From: Juglans regia
Taxonomy: Eukaryota > Streptophyta > Magnoliopsida > Fagales > Juglandaceae
Length of the DNA stretch: 64,000 bases
Direction: 5' to 3'
Assembly (NCBI RefSeq): GCF_001411555.2
Contig: NC_049905.1
Span: 1,302,001 to 1,366,000, forward strand
A program made the position numbers and the translations under genes. The notes beneath the pieces were generated by a model, which had not been told where the DNA came from, ran no database searches, and saw only the letters and a list, made by a program, of their open reading frames with translations. Shown here one piece after another: positions 48,001 to 59,122 of the stretch. Within the stretch, counting starts at the first letter, position 1, and each line of letters opens with the position of its first letter.

Positions 48001-51000
48001 TCATTCAACGTAATCCCCAAACTATACAAGGAAGTAAATAATCTGCTATACACGTTGTCTAACTGCCCCCTAATATTCAGCCTCTATACATGGTAATATA
48101 ATCTGTACAACTAATATTAACAGAGTCCTAAAGTGTATAAATTTCTATATTGTATATTGTATACATTAACATCCCCCCTCAAATTGATGATGGTAAGTTA
48201 ACCAGCAACAATTTGCCAACAAGAAATGGATGCCGCTGTCGAGTCATTACTTTGGTGAAGATATCGGCCACTTGGAGATCCGAAGAAATCTAAGGAAGAG
48301 ATATGACCCAACTCTCCAAGGTATCTCGGATAGAATGACAATCAACCTCAATGTGCGTGGTTCGTTCATGGAAAATGGAATTAGTGGCAATCTGAATAGC
48401 ACTAGTGTTACCAACATGAAGAGGGGTAGAATTAGTATGAGGAAACCCAAGTTCCTCCAGAAGACCACATAACCATACAATTTCAGAACAAACAGTAGAC
48501 ATGGCACGATACTCAGCCTCAGTAGATGATTTAGAAACACGATCTTGTTTCTTACATCTCCAAGAAATTAAGGCATCACACAAAAACATACACCAACCCG
48601 TAGTAGATCGACGCGTATTCGGACATCCAGCCCAATCAGCATCACTGCAGGCAACAAGTTGAAGAGATGAGTCTGTAGGAAAGAATAATCCACGAGTAGG
48701 CGACCTTCAAAGATAGCGGATAATGCTGCGAACTGCAGTAAGATGAAGGTGCCGAGGAGAAGACATAAACTGGCTGACCTGATGAACGGCATAGGAGATG
48801 TCCGATCGAGTAATGGTCAAGTAGATAAGACTCCCAACCAAGCGCCGATAGAGAGTAGGATCATCTAGAAGATCCCCTTCATCTTTCCTATATTTGACAT
48901 TTACCTCCATAGGTGTATCAACAGAAGAAGTGTCCTCCAAACCAATTAAGGTGATAAGATCTTGAATATACTTATGCTGGTTCAAGAAAATACCATTGGC
49001 CCGATGATGAACCTCCAGTCCCAAGAAGTATGTGAGTTGGCCAAGATCTTTCATATGGAAAGTTCATGTAACATTTTCTGAAGCTTAGTAATCAAACCAC
49101 AGTCAGTGCCAGTAATGATAATATCATCCACATTCACTTATAAAAAAAAAATAATAATATCATCCACATAAACCAAGAGAAGAACCATACCCGCATCATA
49201 CGTGTGGAAAAAAAGAGAGGAATCATACTGACTCTGTGTAAGGCTGAAGGTAAGAAGTGTACTACGAAACTTCTCAAACTAGGCCCAGGGAGCCTGCTTG
49301 AGCCAGTACAAAGAACGCCTCAACTTACAAACATCATGAGGAGAAGAAGTAGTCATACCAGATGGAAGCTTCATGTAGATCTCTTCTTGGAGATCACCAT
49401 GAAGAAAGGCGTTCTTCACATCCATCTGATGTAGTTGCCACCACTGTGAAGCGGCAATTGCTAAGATGGTTCGAACCGTGATCATTTTGGCAACAAGAGC
49501 AAATGTCTCATCATAGTAAATTCCATATTCCTGTTTGTTATCCAAAGCTACAAGGCGAGCTTTGTATCGATTCAAAGACCCATCAGAACGAAGCTTTACA
49601 TAGAAAACTCATTTACTCACAATGGGTTTGAGTGTAGGAGGACAAGAAACAATATCCCAAGTATGATTCTCCTCAAGTGCTTGAAGTTTTGCTTGCATTG
49701 CAGTTTGTCAACACTCATGTTCCATAGCCTGTTTGTAGGAAGAAGGGATGGAAATAGAGGATAAAGTAGTTATGAGAGAGATAGGGGATGAGAAACCATA
49801 TCAATCAGGGGGTCGAGAAGGACAAGTAGACCGGCAAAGTGTGGTGGAAATAGAAGCAGGATCAAGCACCAGGTCGAGATCTGGAGGGGGCACAGATGAA
49901 GTGGAACCAGACTCATGACGACGACGTCGTTTATATATAAAATCAGGTTTAAATCTTTCCACAATCATTGGAGAATCAGAGAAGCTAGACATAAGCGATA
50001 AAGATGAATATGGCAACTCAACATGAGATGGAAAGAAATATTGATTTTCAAATAAAACCACATTCCTAGAAACCCGTATACGACGAGTATGGGGATCATA
50101 ACAAACATAACCCTTTTGAGGTATAGCATAACCAAGAAAAGCACACTTAACAGATTGAGCAGTAAGTTTATGTTGTTCATGAGCAGAAAGATGCACAAAA
50201 CAAATACAACCAAATGCCCGAAGAACAAAATATGAAGGAGAATGGCCAAACAACTTAAAGAAAGGAGAAACATGATGTAACGTAAGAGAGGGTAAGCTAT
50301 TGATCAAATGAACCGAAGTAGAAAGCGCTTCACACAAAAAACGAGGAGGAACAGATGACTCAAGTAAAAGAGTTCTTACCACATCAAGAAGGTGACGATT
50401 TTTCCTCTCAACAACACCATTTTGTTGCGGTGTCGAAGGACAAGAGCGCTGAGAGATGATCCCTTTGTTTTGAAGAAAGTCCTGAAACTCATTAGACATG
50501 TATTCTCCTCCAGAATCAGAGTGCAAGACCTTGATGCTGGTAGAGAATTGAGTCTCAAGAAGTGCAAGAAAGCGCTTAAATGCTAAAAACACTTTGGCCT
50601 TAGCTCGTATGAAGTATACCCAAGTAAAGCGACTAAAGTCATCAATTAAAGTAACAAAGTACTTATAATGCGCATGAGAAACAACATGTGCAATCCCCCA
50701 AACATCACTATGAATAATATCGAAACATTTTGAGGCACGAGATGCATGATGAGGGAAAGGTAAAACTTTACTTTTGCCAAGTTTGCATGATGTACAATCA
50801 AAAGGAAGATCAATAGAAGAATAAGTTTTATTTCCCAATAAACCGGAATTAAACAAAGTACGAAGTACATCAGAGTTTGGGTGGCCTAGACGTCTATGCC
50901 ACATCTTATTTCCAGAAACAACAATATTACATGAAAAGGAAAGTAAAGGAAAACTAGGAATAATGGTGAAAAGAGAAACGTGGAGAGGAAAGAGTCGTCC

Positions 51001-54000
51001 CACTTTAGGCCCATTCGCGATCATCTTCCTTGACGTTTGATCCTGCACAACACAACCAGAACGAGAGAAATGGATATTACAATTATTATCAACCAATTGA
51101 CCAACAAAAATAAGATTTGTGGAGAGGTCAGGGGACACAAAAACATCAGTTAAGGAAGAGGAAAGATCACCAACAGCACTAATAGGCAGAGAACTGCCAT
51201 CAACGATGTTAATTTTCAGATTTCCATCATAATTTCTGATATTGGAAAGAGAAAAAATAGTATTGGTCATATGGTTAGAGGCTCCAGAGTCAAAATATCA
51301 TGCCTCAGAATAAACCTTTTGATTACCTGAGAGCCAAAAAGTAGAAATGATCATCTGTTGTACCATTTCAGGAGTGAGTGTGTTCGGGTTTGCGTTGTAG
51401 GAGCAGGAATAGGAACAATCGGCAAGGCAGCAGGCAGTGCAGCAGAACTAGAGGCACCAACGGAGGCATGATAAGCAGTATCCTGCTTCCTTTCAAGTCG
51501 AATGGGACAAGCAGAGATGATATGACTTTGTTTATTGCAGTAGTTACAGAACTTCTTGGGGCAATCCTGAGCAATATGACCAAAAGTTTTACAACTAAAG
51601 CATTGGACAGCACGCATATTTTTACCCTTATTCCTTCCTTGTGCTGCATAAGCCATAGTAACAGGTGCACTAATAGTAGCCCGATGTTTCATGGCAGCCT
51701 AAGTTACTATACGCTGCTCTTCACGAAGAAGTTCACTCAAACAAGCATCCAGAGATGGTACAGGATGACGATTCATCAGATTAGAACGTGCAATTTCAAA
51801 ATCGGAACGAAGCTTCATCAAGAATTGATCTCTCTTGCTTGTTTCATGCACTACTTGAACAACAGAGAGAGCTGCAGCGCGAACATTAACATAAACAATG
51901 TTGGAATAGTCAGCGCAAAGATTTTGAAAACCAGAAAAATATTCCTCAATAGATAGACTTCCCTGTGTGAAATTAGCTAACTCATACTCCAATTGAAACC
52001 GCCTAGCCGTGTTGTCTTGATTGTAGACCTTGTTTAGGTACTTCCACATGTCTGCAGCAGTTTTATAAGGTCTCAGATTAAGAACTAGGTGAGGCTCAAC
52101 CGAGCTAAGGATCCAGGTCATAACCCCGAGCATCCTTGATTTCCCACTTAGACAAAGCCGCTACATCTGTAGGGGCGGGATCACTCCCATCAATATGACC
52201 TCACAATTCTTTTCATTTGACAAATAATTGAAATTGAAACTCCCAAGCAGAGTAGTTCTTTCCTGTAAAACGAAGATGAAAGGAATCAAACTTATCTGAT
52301 GACATGATGCAGCTACAAGAACGTTTACTAGAGAGTTGCTGCAGTGACTAGATGAAGGAACTGAAAAAGAAAATTAATCCAGTTTCTGCAACCACAACAA
52401 TGACATGTCCTATATTCGGAGAGAACACCCAGGCCAAAGAAATAATTTGAAAGGCACCGATAATGAGAAAAAATATAACCCAGTTGCTGCAAATACCAAA
52501 AACTTCAAAAAAAATAATAGCACCGAAATACCACGATGGCACAGAAGTGCCGATAATACCCCGTCGCAGAACACAATGTCGAGAAGATGAGGAATTCACG
52601 TCGGACTCACCAAAAAACAAACCAGAAGGGCGCCGAAACTAAGAAACCCAGACCGAAATGAAAAAAAAAGAAAAAAAAAATCGAAGGAGGCACGGTAATT
52701 GAACCTTGCTCTTGATACCATGTCAAAATACTAGGAAACCAGAAAATACCAAGTGAGCTCTTTGGAATAATTGCCTCTCATTCAACGAATCCCCAAACTA
52801 TACAAGGAAGTAAATAATTTGCTATACACGTTGTCTAACTGCCCCCTAATATTCAGCCTCTATACATGGTAATATAATCTGTACAACTAATATTAACAGA
52901 GTCCTAGAGTCCTAAAGTGTATAAATTTCTATATTGTATATTGTATACATTAACACACACAGCCTTGTGAAGGCATTAAAATACATGAATACATTAGCAA
53001 CATGAAATTGACTATGCATACTTCCTTTGTAATTATGTGTTTTCTTCTGTACACTTCCCGTGTACTCGGGCAATGCCTTTTGCTGTGTTTCAATAAAATT
53101 TTACTTTTACCTATGAAAAAATGAAATTGACTATGTTCACAGTTTATTCACAGCACAATACAAATACTTTGATGTTGATCAAAACTTCTTTTTTTTTTTT
53201 TGTTATATTTTCCTTTTACATAACATATATAGTAGTTTATTTTCAGGTGGGTGTATGTTGGAAATTCAGCTTTGTCTCTAAAGCTTCTTTTATTTTATTT
53301 TATTTTCTTTTCTTTTTCCGTACAAATTGTATCTATTGTGGACTAAGTTGCACTATAAGAGGATAGTGTAAATTGCATTTTTAGTGGAGACAGAGTGCAC
53401 AAAGGACTTTGTAGAACTTTCACGAGCTTTTTTGCCAACAATTTATCGTCTTGTTTATCCTATAAGGAGACAATGCTGTGGGGTTCGTTAGATACGCTAC
53501 ACTCCTGTGAAACTTCAGTTTCAAGCTGTATAATATTTCCCTATATTGTAGCACCTATTTAAATTTATTTGCCATGCCTTTGTTACATTTATTCACTGCA
53601 ACTTCTTGATTGTTAATTGCTCTTCTTTTGTAATCACTAGTTTTTGTTTTCTTTCTTCCCCATACTTTCCAGACACCAGTCTCAAAACTGGGGTAACCAT
53701 TCCAGCTGGAGCAGTAATGGTCGTGCCTGTACAGTTGGTACAGATGGATGATTCCAGTTGGGGGCAAGATGCCAGTGAATTCAACCCATATCGGTTTTTG
53801 TCAAAGGCTGAAAATCGATCTGATTTGGTGCTTGATACATCATGTAGAGGTTTCACTCCTACTTAATTCCATTGTTAATTTTCCATAGTTTTACTGTAGT
53901 TTATGTGCCAATTATACTGCCATTGATGTATAACCTAGTTGTTGGTGTTCAATTTCAATATCCACAATGCCCAGCTCATTCCCTTCTGGCAGTTAATAGT

Positions 54001-55356
54001 TTATTTCATGACACACTTTCTCTAGTCTTTGTCTGTTCATTTTACATAATATCTTCTTCTTCGCACAATATAGATGACTTGGTTATACCTCTCAAATGAA
54101 TATGATTTACATTAATAAATTTCTTAGATGTGTAGCTTCAGCATCATATGCATCCAAACTTCTCTTTCATTTGATCACCCTCCTCTAGTCTACATGATAA
54201 AGTGTTGGGGAATAATCATGTACCAACTTTAGCATCTTATCACATCATAAAGGTTGAAGTGATCTATAACCATAATGAATATATGGTAATATTTGTTATC
54301 AGGGAATGCTGAAAAACCAGGAGACAGCTCCTCCATCTTAAATGATCCAAACAATAATGTGGCGTTTCTTCCCTTTGGTTCTGGTACGCGTGCTTGTGTG
54401 GGTCAGAAATTTGTAATTCAAGGAGTTGCGACATTATTTGCATCATTGCTGGAACAATATGAGGTTTGTGCAATAATTTCTTTCCTTTTTCTTCCCATTT
54501 TACTCGAGCAAACAAAATTTAGATATTATTTGCATCATTGCTAGAACACTGAGATTTTGATACAATTTGTTACTTTTTCATGGGATATCATCTGGTTCAG
54601 AGCTTAAAACGTGAGATTGAAATTATTAAAGGCTAGGAATGAAAGATAAAGGGGAAAGATCCTAGCATTACACTAGGTATCTAAGCATGTCTCCTAGGGT
54701 TCTTCAGCATCCACCCAAGAGCAGGATCTTATTAAAATACCCTTATGGCTAAAAAGTGATGTTTCTTCATTTTTTAAGACTCGTCCACTCTATAAAAGAA
54801 TTGGGAAGACAGTCAAGGAATTTATAATTATAACTCGCTGCAGCCTTTAAATTAGTAGATACTTTCTGTAGTTTTGATTTCTCCACGTTTGCTTCGATGA
54901 AAATCTCTAGAATTCTTATTCAATTTCTAAACTACTTGATAGGAAATTTGATGTTAGTGTGTGAGCCTTTGGTGTTGGGTTTGCCACTACTTCTATTGAA
55001 AATTTCAATTTCTTCAATTATTTCTTTTGGTGCTCCGATATTGATCTTGTCAGTCTATCAGAGAATGATGAGTAAACTCATGCATCGAGGTCTATATAGT
55101 TGGTAGTCTAGGTTTCCTACTTGGGAATGTGTGTCCGCCTGTTCTTGGCTTCACCTATATTAATAAAATTCTTATTTACTGATAAAAAAAAAAAAAAAAG
55201 AATGTGTCTTATGAAGTCTATTGTTCTATATTTGGATCCAACATACAGATAAGATTGGAGTCAGGATCCAAGGGTGAATCAGAACCAACAATGAACGACA
55301 CTATTTTTCAGCTTCTCCCCAGTCCAGATATAGTTTTTGTAAGAAGGAACAGCTGA
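45008..55356 (+). CDS. Cytochrome P450 with atypical I-helix, 7 exons, intron 4 invaded by a retrotransposon
   Basis: Exons are 45008-45317, 46049-46248, 46352-46996, 47291-47441, 53673-53849, 54303-54463 and 55249-55356; they sum to 1752 bp, 583 aa, with GT-AG borders and an unbroken frame. A membrane anchor (about residues 51-66) is followed by the proline hinge [12 protein letters not shown]. The K-helix ExxR is E417-S-A-R420, the PERF-like motif is FNPYRF (472-477), and the haem loop is [10 protein letters not shown] with C526 as ligand. The I-helix reads FHGCLTTTG (359-367): Leu363 stands where most P450s have Asp or Glu before the Thr. The N-terminus is long; Met43 is an alternative start just before the anchor. 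About 50 polar residues (300-350) precede the I-helix. I cannot name the CYP family. Intron 4 is 6231 bp, of which 5012 bp is an antisense Ty1/copia element. Confidence 0.88.
47944..48171 (-). repeat. 3' LTR of the copia element (228 bp)
   Basis: It starts TGTCGAAATACTAGG and ends TATACATTAACA as read on the plus strand. It differs from the other LTR by a G/A change at the edge, a one-base indel in CAACG(T)AATCCCC, a C/T change in ATAATCTGC, and lack of a 7-bp duplication. Confidence 0.93.
48172..48185 (-). other. Polypurine tract
   Basis: On the minus strand the bases directly before the 3' LTR read ATTTGAGGGGGGA, the expected plus-strand primer site. Confidence 0.85.
48200..49750 (-). pseudogene. 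Reverse transcriptase and RNase H region of the copia element, broken
   Basis: Minus-strand fragments hold recognisable copia reverse transcriptase parts: [30 protein letters not shown] and [12 protein letters not shown] at 49279-49575, then [14 protein letters not shown] at 48707-49054. RNase H motifs [11 protein letters not shown] and [11 protein letters not shown] lie at 48290-48589. Frames change between fragments. The YVDD catalytic site region (49118-49169) is split by a 20-bp insertion with duplicated flanks. The region cannot yield an active enzyme as it stands. Confidence 0.88.
49801..51290 (-). pseudogene. Protease and integrase region of the copia element
   Basis: A 489-codon open stretch (51270-49801) contains the GAG-pre-integrase zinc motif (HRRLGHP ... 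CTSCKLGK) and the integrase catalytic core: D of HSDVWG, D of LHSDSGGEY and E of [12 protein letters not shown] protease DSGAS motif lies just upstream at about 51270-51290, with a TGA stop three codons before the Asp. The long open stretch itself is preserved, which supports a recent origin. Confidence 0.88.
51351..52310 (-). pseudogene. gag region of the copia element with CCHC zinc knuckle
   Basis: The gag start lies near 52305 but meets in-frame TGA stops within about 35 codons and a further break near 52133. The frame 52133-51699 carries the UBN2-type gag core ([32 protein letters not shown]). Frame 51692-51351 carries the zinc knuckle [16 protein letters not shown] stop separates the two frames, so gag is not intact. 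Confidence 0.85.
52704..52720 (-). other. Primer binding site for initiator methionine tRNA
   Basis: Directly inside the 5' LTR the minus strand reads TGGTATCAAGAGCAAGG, close to the usual TGGTATCAGAGC of plant copia elements. Confidence 0.85.
52721..52955 (-). repeat. 5' LTR of the copia element (235 bp)
   Basis: Matches the LTR at 47944-48171 except for a few changes. It carries an extra 7 bases in AGTCCTAGAGTCCTAAAG, a short duplication. The CACAC target duplication follows at 52956-52960. Confidence 0.93.
53017..53120 (+). mobile_element. 5'-truncated LINE-like insertion with 15-bp target duplication
   Basis: ATGAAATTGACTATG occurs at 53002-53016 and again at 53121-53135. The 104 bp between end in TTCAATAAAATTTTACTTTTACCTATGAAAAA, a short A tail of the type seen at the 3' end of plant L1 elements. 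It lies in P450 intron 4, 61 bp from the copia LTR. Confidence 0.8.
55100..55200 (+). mobile_element. Likely LINE 3' end with poly(A) in P450 intron 6
   Basis: The stretch ends TTAATAAAATTCTTATTTACTGATAAAA followed by a 16-A run, matching in style the insertion at 53017-53120. No target duplication was found, so the left border is uncertain and could reach back to about 54880. Confidence 0.45.
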
Positions 55357-56678
55357 AAGCTGAAAGAAAAGGCACTGAAAGCTTGCTGTGTGGGATTATA
55401 GTGTTTCTACATCATCACTTGTTTATTTTAATTTCAAGTCATGGGTGGAAATGCATCTCAAAGTCGATGTGGGGAAGTGTGTTTCTTTCAGTTGCTCATG
55501 TTTTTGCTCATTGGCTGCAAAGTGGAGGGGATGCTACATGAGTTGGTTATAGAAAACTCAAAAGTTCTTTTCCTCCTTGTTTTTAAAATAGCTGAACTGC
55601 TGTCTTATTGCCACGACAGTTCTGTTTTTCAATTTGGTTTTTTTGAAGCATTCAGGGCATATTGTTGCAGCAGAGCCTTGTGCTCTCACTTTTCTTCCCC
55701 CCACCATTGGATTTAGACCTCGTTTCTCATCTTCTTCTTCTTTTCCTTTTTTTGTTCTCTCCTCAAGGAGTGAATTAATGCTATATAATGTAATACTGAC
55801 TGAATATGTATAAGGACGTATTGCTTTATCAAATATAGCTTGTATAATATTGTATGTAATTGGTGTATTCCATGCAGTAATTATAAATGTAGGTTTTTTT
55901 TTCCCGTTTGAGATGAACTTTTAATGAAAGGAATGAAAGTAAACTGCTTAATTTGTATATACCGATGATTTAAGTACAATTATGAATTATCGATTTAGAA
56001 TTTACTTTATTTAAAATCGAGTTTATAAACATTTGTATATAATAAAGAAAAATCTTTACATAGCAATCAAATTTTATACAAATATTACAATTTGATTACT
56101 GTTTTTATAAAAATAAATTTTTAAATTGACGGAATTTAATGCAGTCAATTTTTAAATTAATATGATTTGATGTTGTCATAATTTTTTTTTTTTTAATTTT
56201 CCGTCAGCCTTTTAACTCTACTTGTGAAATAAAAAAAGGAAAATATAAAATGTACTTAAAAAAATTATAAAAAATTTATTTCTTTATATATCAAATGAAA
56301 TAAAATTTAAATTTTAAAAGAAAAATAGTAAAATAAAGTTGGTAAGTAAAAGCGTAAATATAAAGTAAAATATATTAAAGGTGACCCACGCTGTTCATCC
56401 ATCTGACTCTTTTTGCATCAAACCTTGCAGATTAAGCAAGGAAGAAACATAGAAGGAAGCGTCATGGCCCAGATAGACACGTTCAGGACACGTGTCATAA
56501 CGTCGGCGCACGAAGCGGCAGGAGAGAGTCCCCTTCCTTCCTTTTATTTTGACTTTTTATATTACATGCGTCGCATTTGGAATTTTAGTTGCAATCTCTG
56601 CCGTTTCCGTTGGTGTTAGAAGTGGTGATTTTTGTCGTTCTCTCTCTCCTCTAACGGAATCATACAGACTCTGTGAAA
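55357..56678. other. Intergenic: P450 3' flank and cystatin promoter
   Basis: 55357-55860 probably holds the P450 3' untranslated region. 55980-56340 is AT-rich. The leader of the cystatin gene lies in about 56400-56678. Frames of 68-105 codons here lack family features; they overlap the leader. Confidence 0.5.
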
Positions 56679-58372
56679 ATGGCAACCCTAGGAGGTGTTC
56701 CCGAATCACAAGGAGAAGTAGAAGGACAAGCTGCAGCAATTCAGAACAGCGCCGATGTCGAAGGCCTCGCTCGTTTCGCCGTCGAAGAACACAACAAGAA
56801 GGAGGTTTTATTTTAATTTTGTTTTCCTATTTTTATTTGTGGAGTGGGATTTCTGGGCGTGCTTGATTTTCCTCCTAGGATTTAAAAGAATTTCCATTGA
56901 TTGGCAGTTGTTAAATCATCAGTTATTTAATTGTATACAAATTGTAAAGAAATTGTCAACATATCATTTTTCATTCTAAAATAGATGAATTTAATCTGCC
57001 GTAGCATTCCTCTCCCGCGTTCGATTAAAACTTAATTCAATGGGTGGTGTTGTGTAAAGTCAGGTTTCGAATTGCTATTGAATTATTGCTCTGATCCCTG
57101 TCTCTGTCTTTGTCTCTCTGCTTTTGAAGAATGCGCTGCTGGAGTTTGCACGGGTTGTGAAGGCGCAAGAACAAGTGGTGGCCGGTACATTGCATCATCT
57201 TACTCTGGAGGCCATTGATGGAGGTAAGAAGAAGCTATACGAAGCCAAGGTTTGGGTGAAGCCGTGGATCAACTTCAAGGAATTGCAGGAGTTCAAGCAT
57301 GCCGATGGTGCCCACTCATCTTCGCCATTTACCTCTTCAGATCTTGGTGTTAAGAAAGGTGGCTAATAACTCCCTTCATGGTCTTTACAGTGGTTTTTTT
57401 TAACTGTATTTTGAGCTAGTAAGATCTAAGCAATTTAATTTAAAAGGACTTGCGATGAGAAGATAAAATTTAGACCATTCGACTACTCAGGGTCAATAAC
57501 TTCGTAAAGTTGTGTTCTTTTGATCTGACCTGACCTGCTCGAGTGTTGTTCCTCGATAAAATGGTATCCTTCCCATGTAGCATATGGTGAAATACAACAA
57601 AGCAATGTCAGTGATATTTGGCTTGGCTGTGATTATGATTAGGTGGGCATGGCTCAGGATGGCAAGCAGTGCCACCAAATGATCCCCAAGTTCAGGACGC
57701 AGCAAATCATGCTGTCAAGACTATCCAGCAAAGGTCTAACTCGTTGTTCCCTTATGAACTTCAAGATGTCATTCATGCAAAGGCAGAGGTCAGTGCCCTT
57801 TAAAATTTTATTGTAGTCTTGTGTTCAGGAGCTACCTATGTTTTCAAGGCATCATTCTTTAATAGTGATTAAAACTTCATTCATTTGGTAAAAAACGCTG
57901 AAGGACCTATATCTTGACACAAGTCCATGTATCCTATATTCACTATTGTATTTTCACTGCATGGTGAATCAAATGGAAGAAAACATGTTTCCTTCTCTAT
58001 TAACATCTCTATGTGAGGGTAAATACATACTAATGCTTCATAAATGATTGTAGATGATTAAAACTACTTGAAATTGGTTGGAATCAAACACATGTTAGAA
58101 GTACAAAATGACACTGTGTTGCAACAACATCCATCTTATGCTGTTTGAAGCAAAATGACATCATTACATGTCTTCTTCGTTTTGTGGTTGAAAAGGCCCC
58201 AGCTTTATGTTTATCAATGAATGTTTGAAAACAGGTGATAGAAGATTTTGCAAAGTTCGACTTGCTTCTAAAGCTCAAAAGGGGAAGCAAAGAAGAAAAC
58301 TATAAAGTGGAGGTACATAAGAACAATGAAGGTGGCTTCCATTTGAATCAGATGGAGCAACATGAGGGCTGA
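56679..58372 (+). CDS. CYS6: Two-domain phytocystatin (cysteine protease inhibitor with C-terminal extension), 4 exons
   Basis: Exons 56679-56804, 57130-57358, 57643-57788 and 58235-58372 sum to 639 bp, 212 aa. The N-terminal cystatin domain shows the plant [10 protein letters not shown] signature (30-39), the papain-binding loop QVVAG (57-61) and the second loop PW (87-88). The C-terminal extension holds S150-N-S-L153, the motif known to inhibit legumains (vacuolar processing enzymes), and a cystatin-like repeat ([14 protein letters not shown]). The layout matches Arabidopsis CYS6 and relatives of 200-250 aa. An in-frame stop lies shortly upstream of the chosen ATG, so this model has no signal peptide, although some relatives have one. 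Likely roles are control of papain-like and legumain proteases in seeds and defence. The gene looks intact. Confidence 0.93.
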
Positions 58373-59122
58373 CTTCATTTGCCATCTATAGTCTCACAAG
58401 ATATTGTGTGGCCTGGTATATTTGATGATCTGCGTATGTGTTCATTTTAAGTGTACGGCTTGGCAGCCCACAAAAAATGGAATAGGGTCTAAGAATTTTA
58501 AGATATCTATATGGTTGGTGATGTTACGGTCTTATATACTTCATCAGTTCATCTGGTGGTATAACAGCTTTTTGTTTACAGATAAAAAGTTTTTTTTTTA
58601 CATGCAAATATCCTATAAATTTGAAATATTTAATTAATACTAGAAGCAATTTAGAAAGGTTTAAATGCGAAAAAGAATGTAATCTTCCAGTAGATATACC
58701 ATTTGAGCGAAATGACTTGATCGAATAACCCTTTGACCGTAATCAAAAGCAACACAGGAGACAAACATGGGGAAAATAGTTCAGGAAAAGCGTCTCAAAG
58801 GGCAATCTACCTTCTACGAAGGATGCCATGCATTGACTACAGAGTGAAATTGCAGAGTCTGATATTTCTAGAATTGTCAGGGTGCTACATTTGGTAATTC
58901 TAGTTAGCTAGCTAGTAGTATCATAGAAACATGTGATAAGGTAGATTAAAAAAAAACTAAGAAAAAATTACAAAAAAAAAAAAAAACCTTCCAGGCCTTC
59001 TAGCGAAAACCAAGCTTTCTTCTCTTAACTTTTGCACCCATCTGTGGCCACCATTGAGTATTACATCAATCTGTTTCCCTCCAATAACAAAGCACTACGA
59101 TATGGGTCCATTTCATGCATAT
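58373..59122. other. Convergent 3' flanks of the cystatin and NC2-alpha genes
   Basis: The 750 bp between the two stop codons show no coding signal. A poly-A run at about 58965-58987 and AT-rich sequence are present. Confidence 0.6.

Larger units (their letters stand above)
47944..52955 (-). mobile_element. Ty1/copia LTR retrotransposon, antisense in P450 intron 4
   Basis: Two LTRs bound the element (47944-48171 and 52721-52955), both TG...CA, with CACAC on each outer side as a 5-bp target duplication. A primer binding site follows the 5' LTR and a polypurine tract precedes the 3' LTR, both placed for minus-strand transcription. The internal order gag, protease, integrase, reverse transcriptase, RNase H is that of copia elements. 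Several in-frame stops and frame changes make it non-autonomous now. LTRs differ at only a handful of sites, so insertion is fairly recent. Confidence 0.95.

Noticed and set aside
56413..56866. Frames upstream of and overlapping the cystatin start
   Set aside because: They lie in the leader or are shifted readings of exon 1; the cystatin frame begins at the ATG at 56679.
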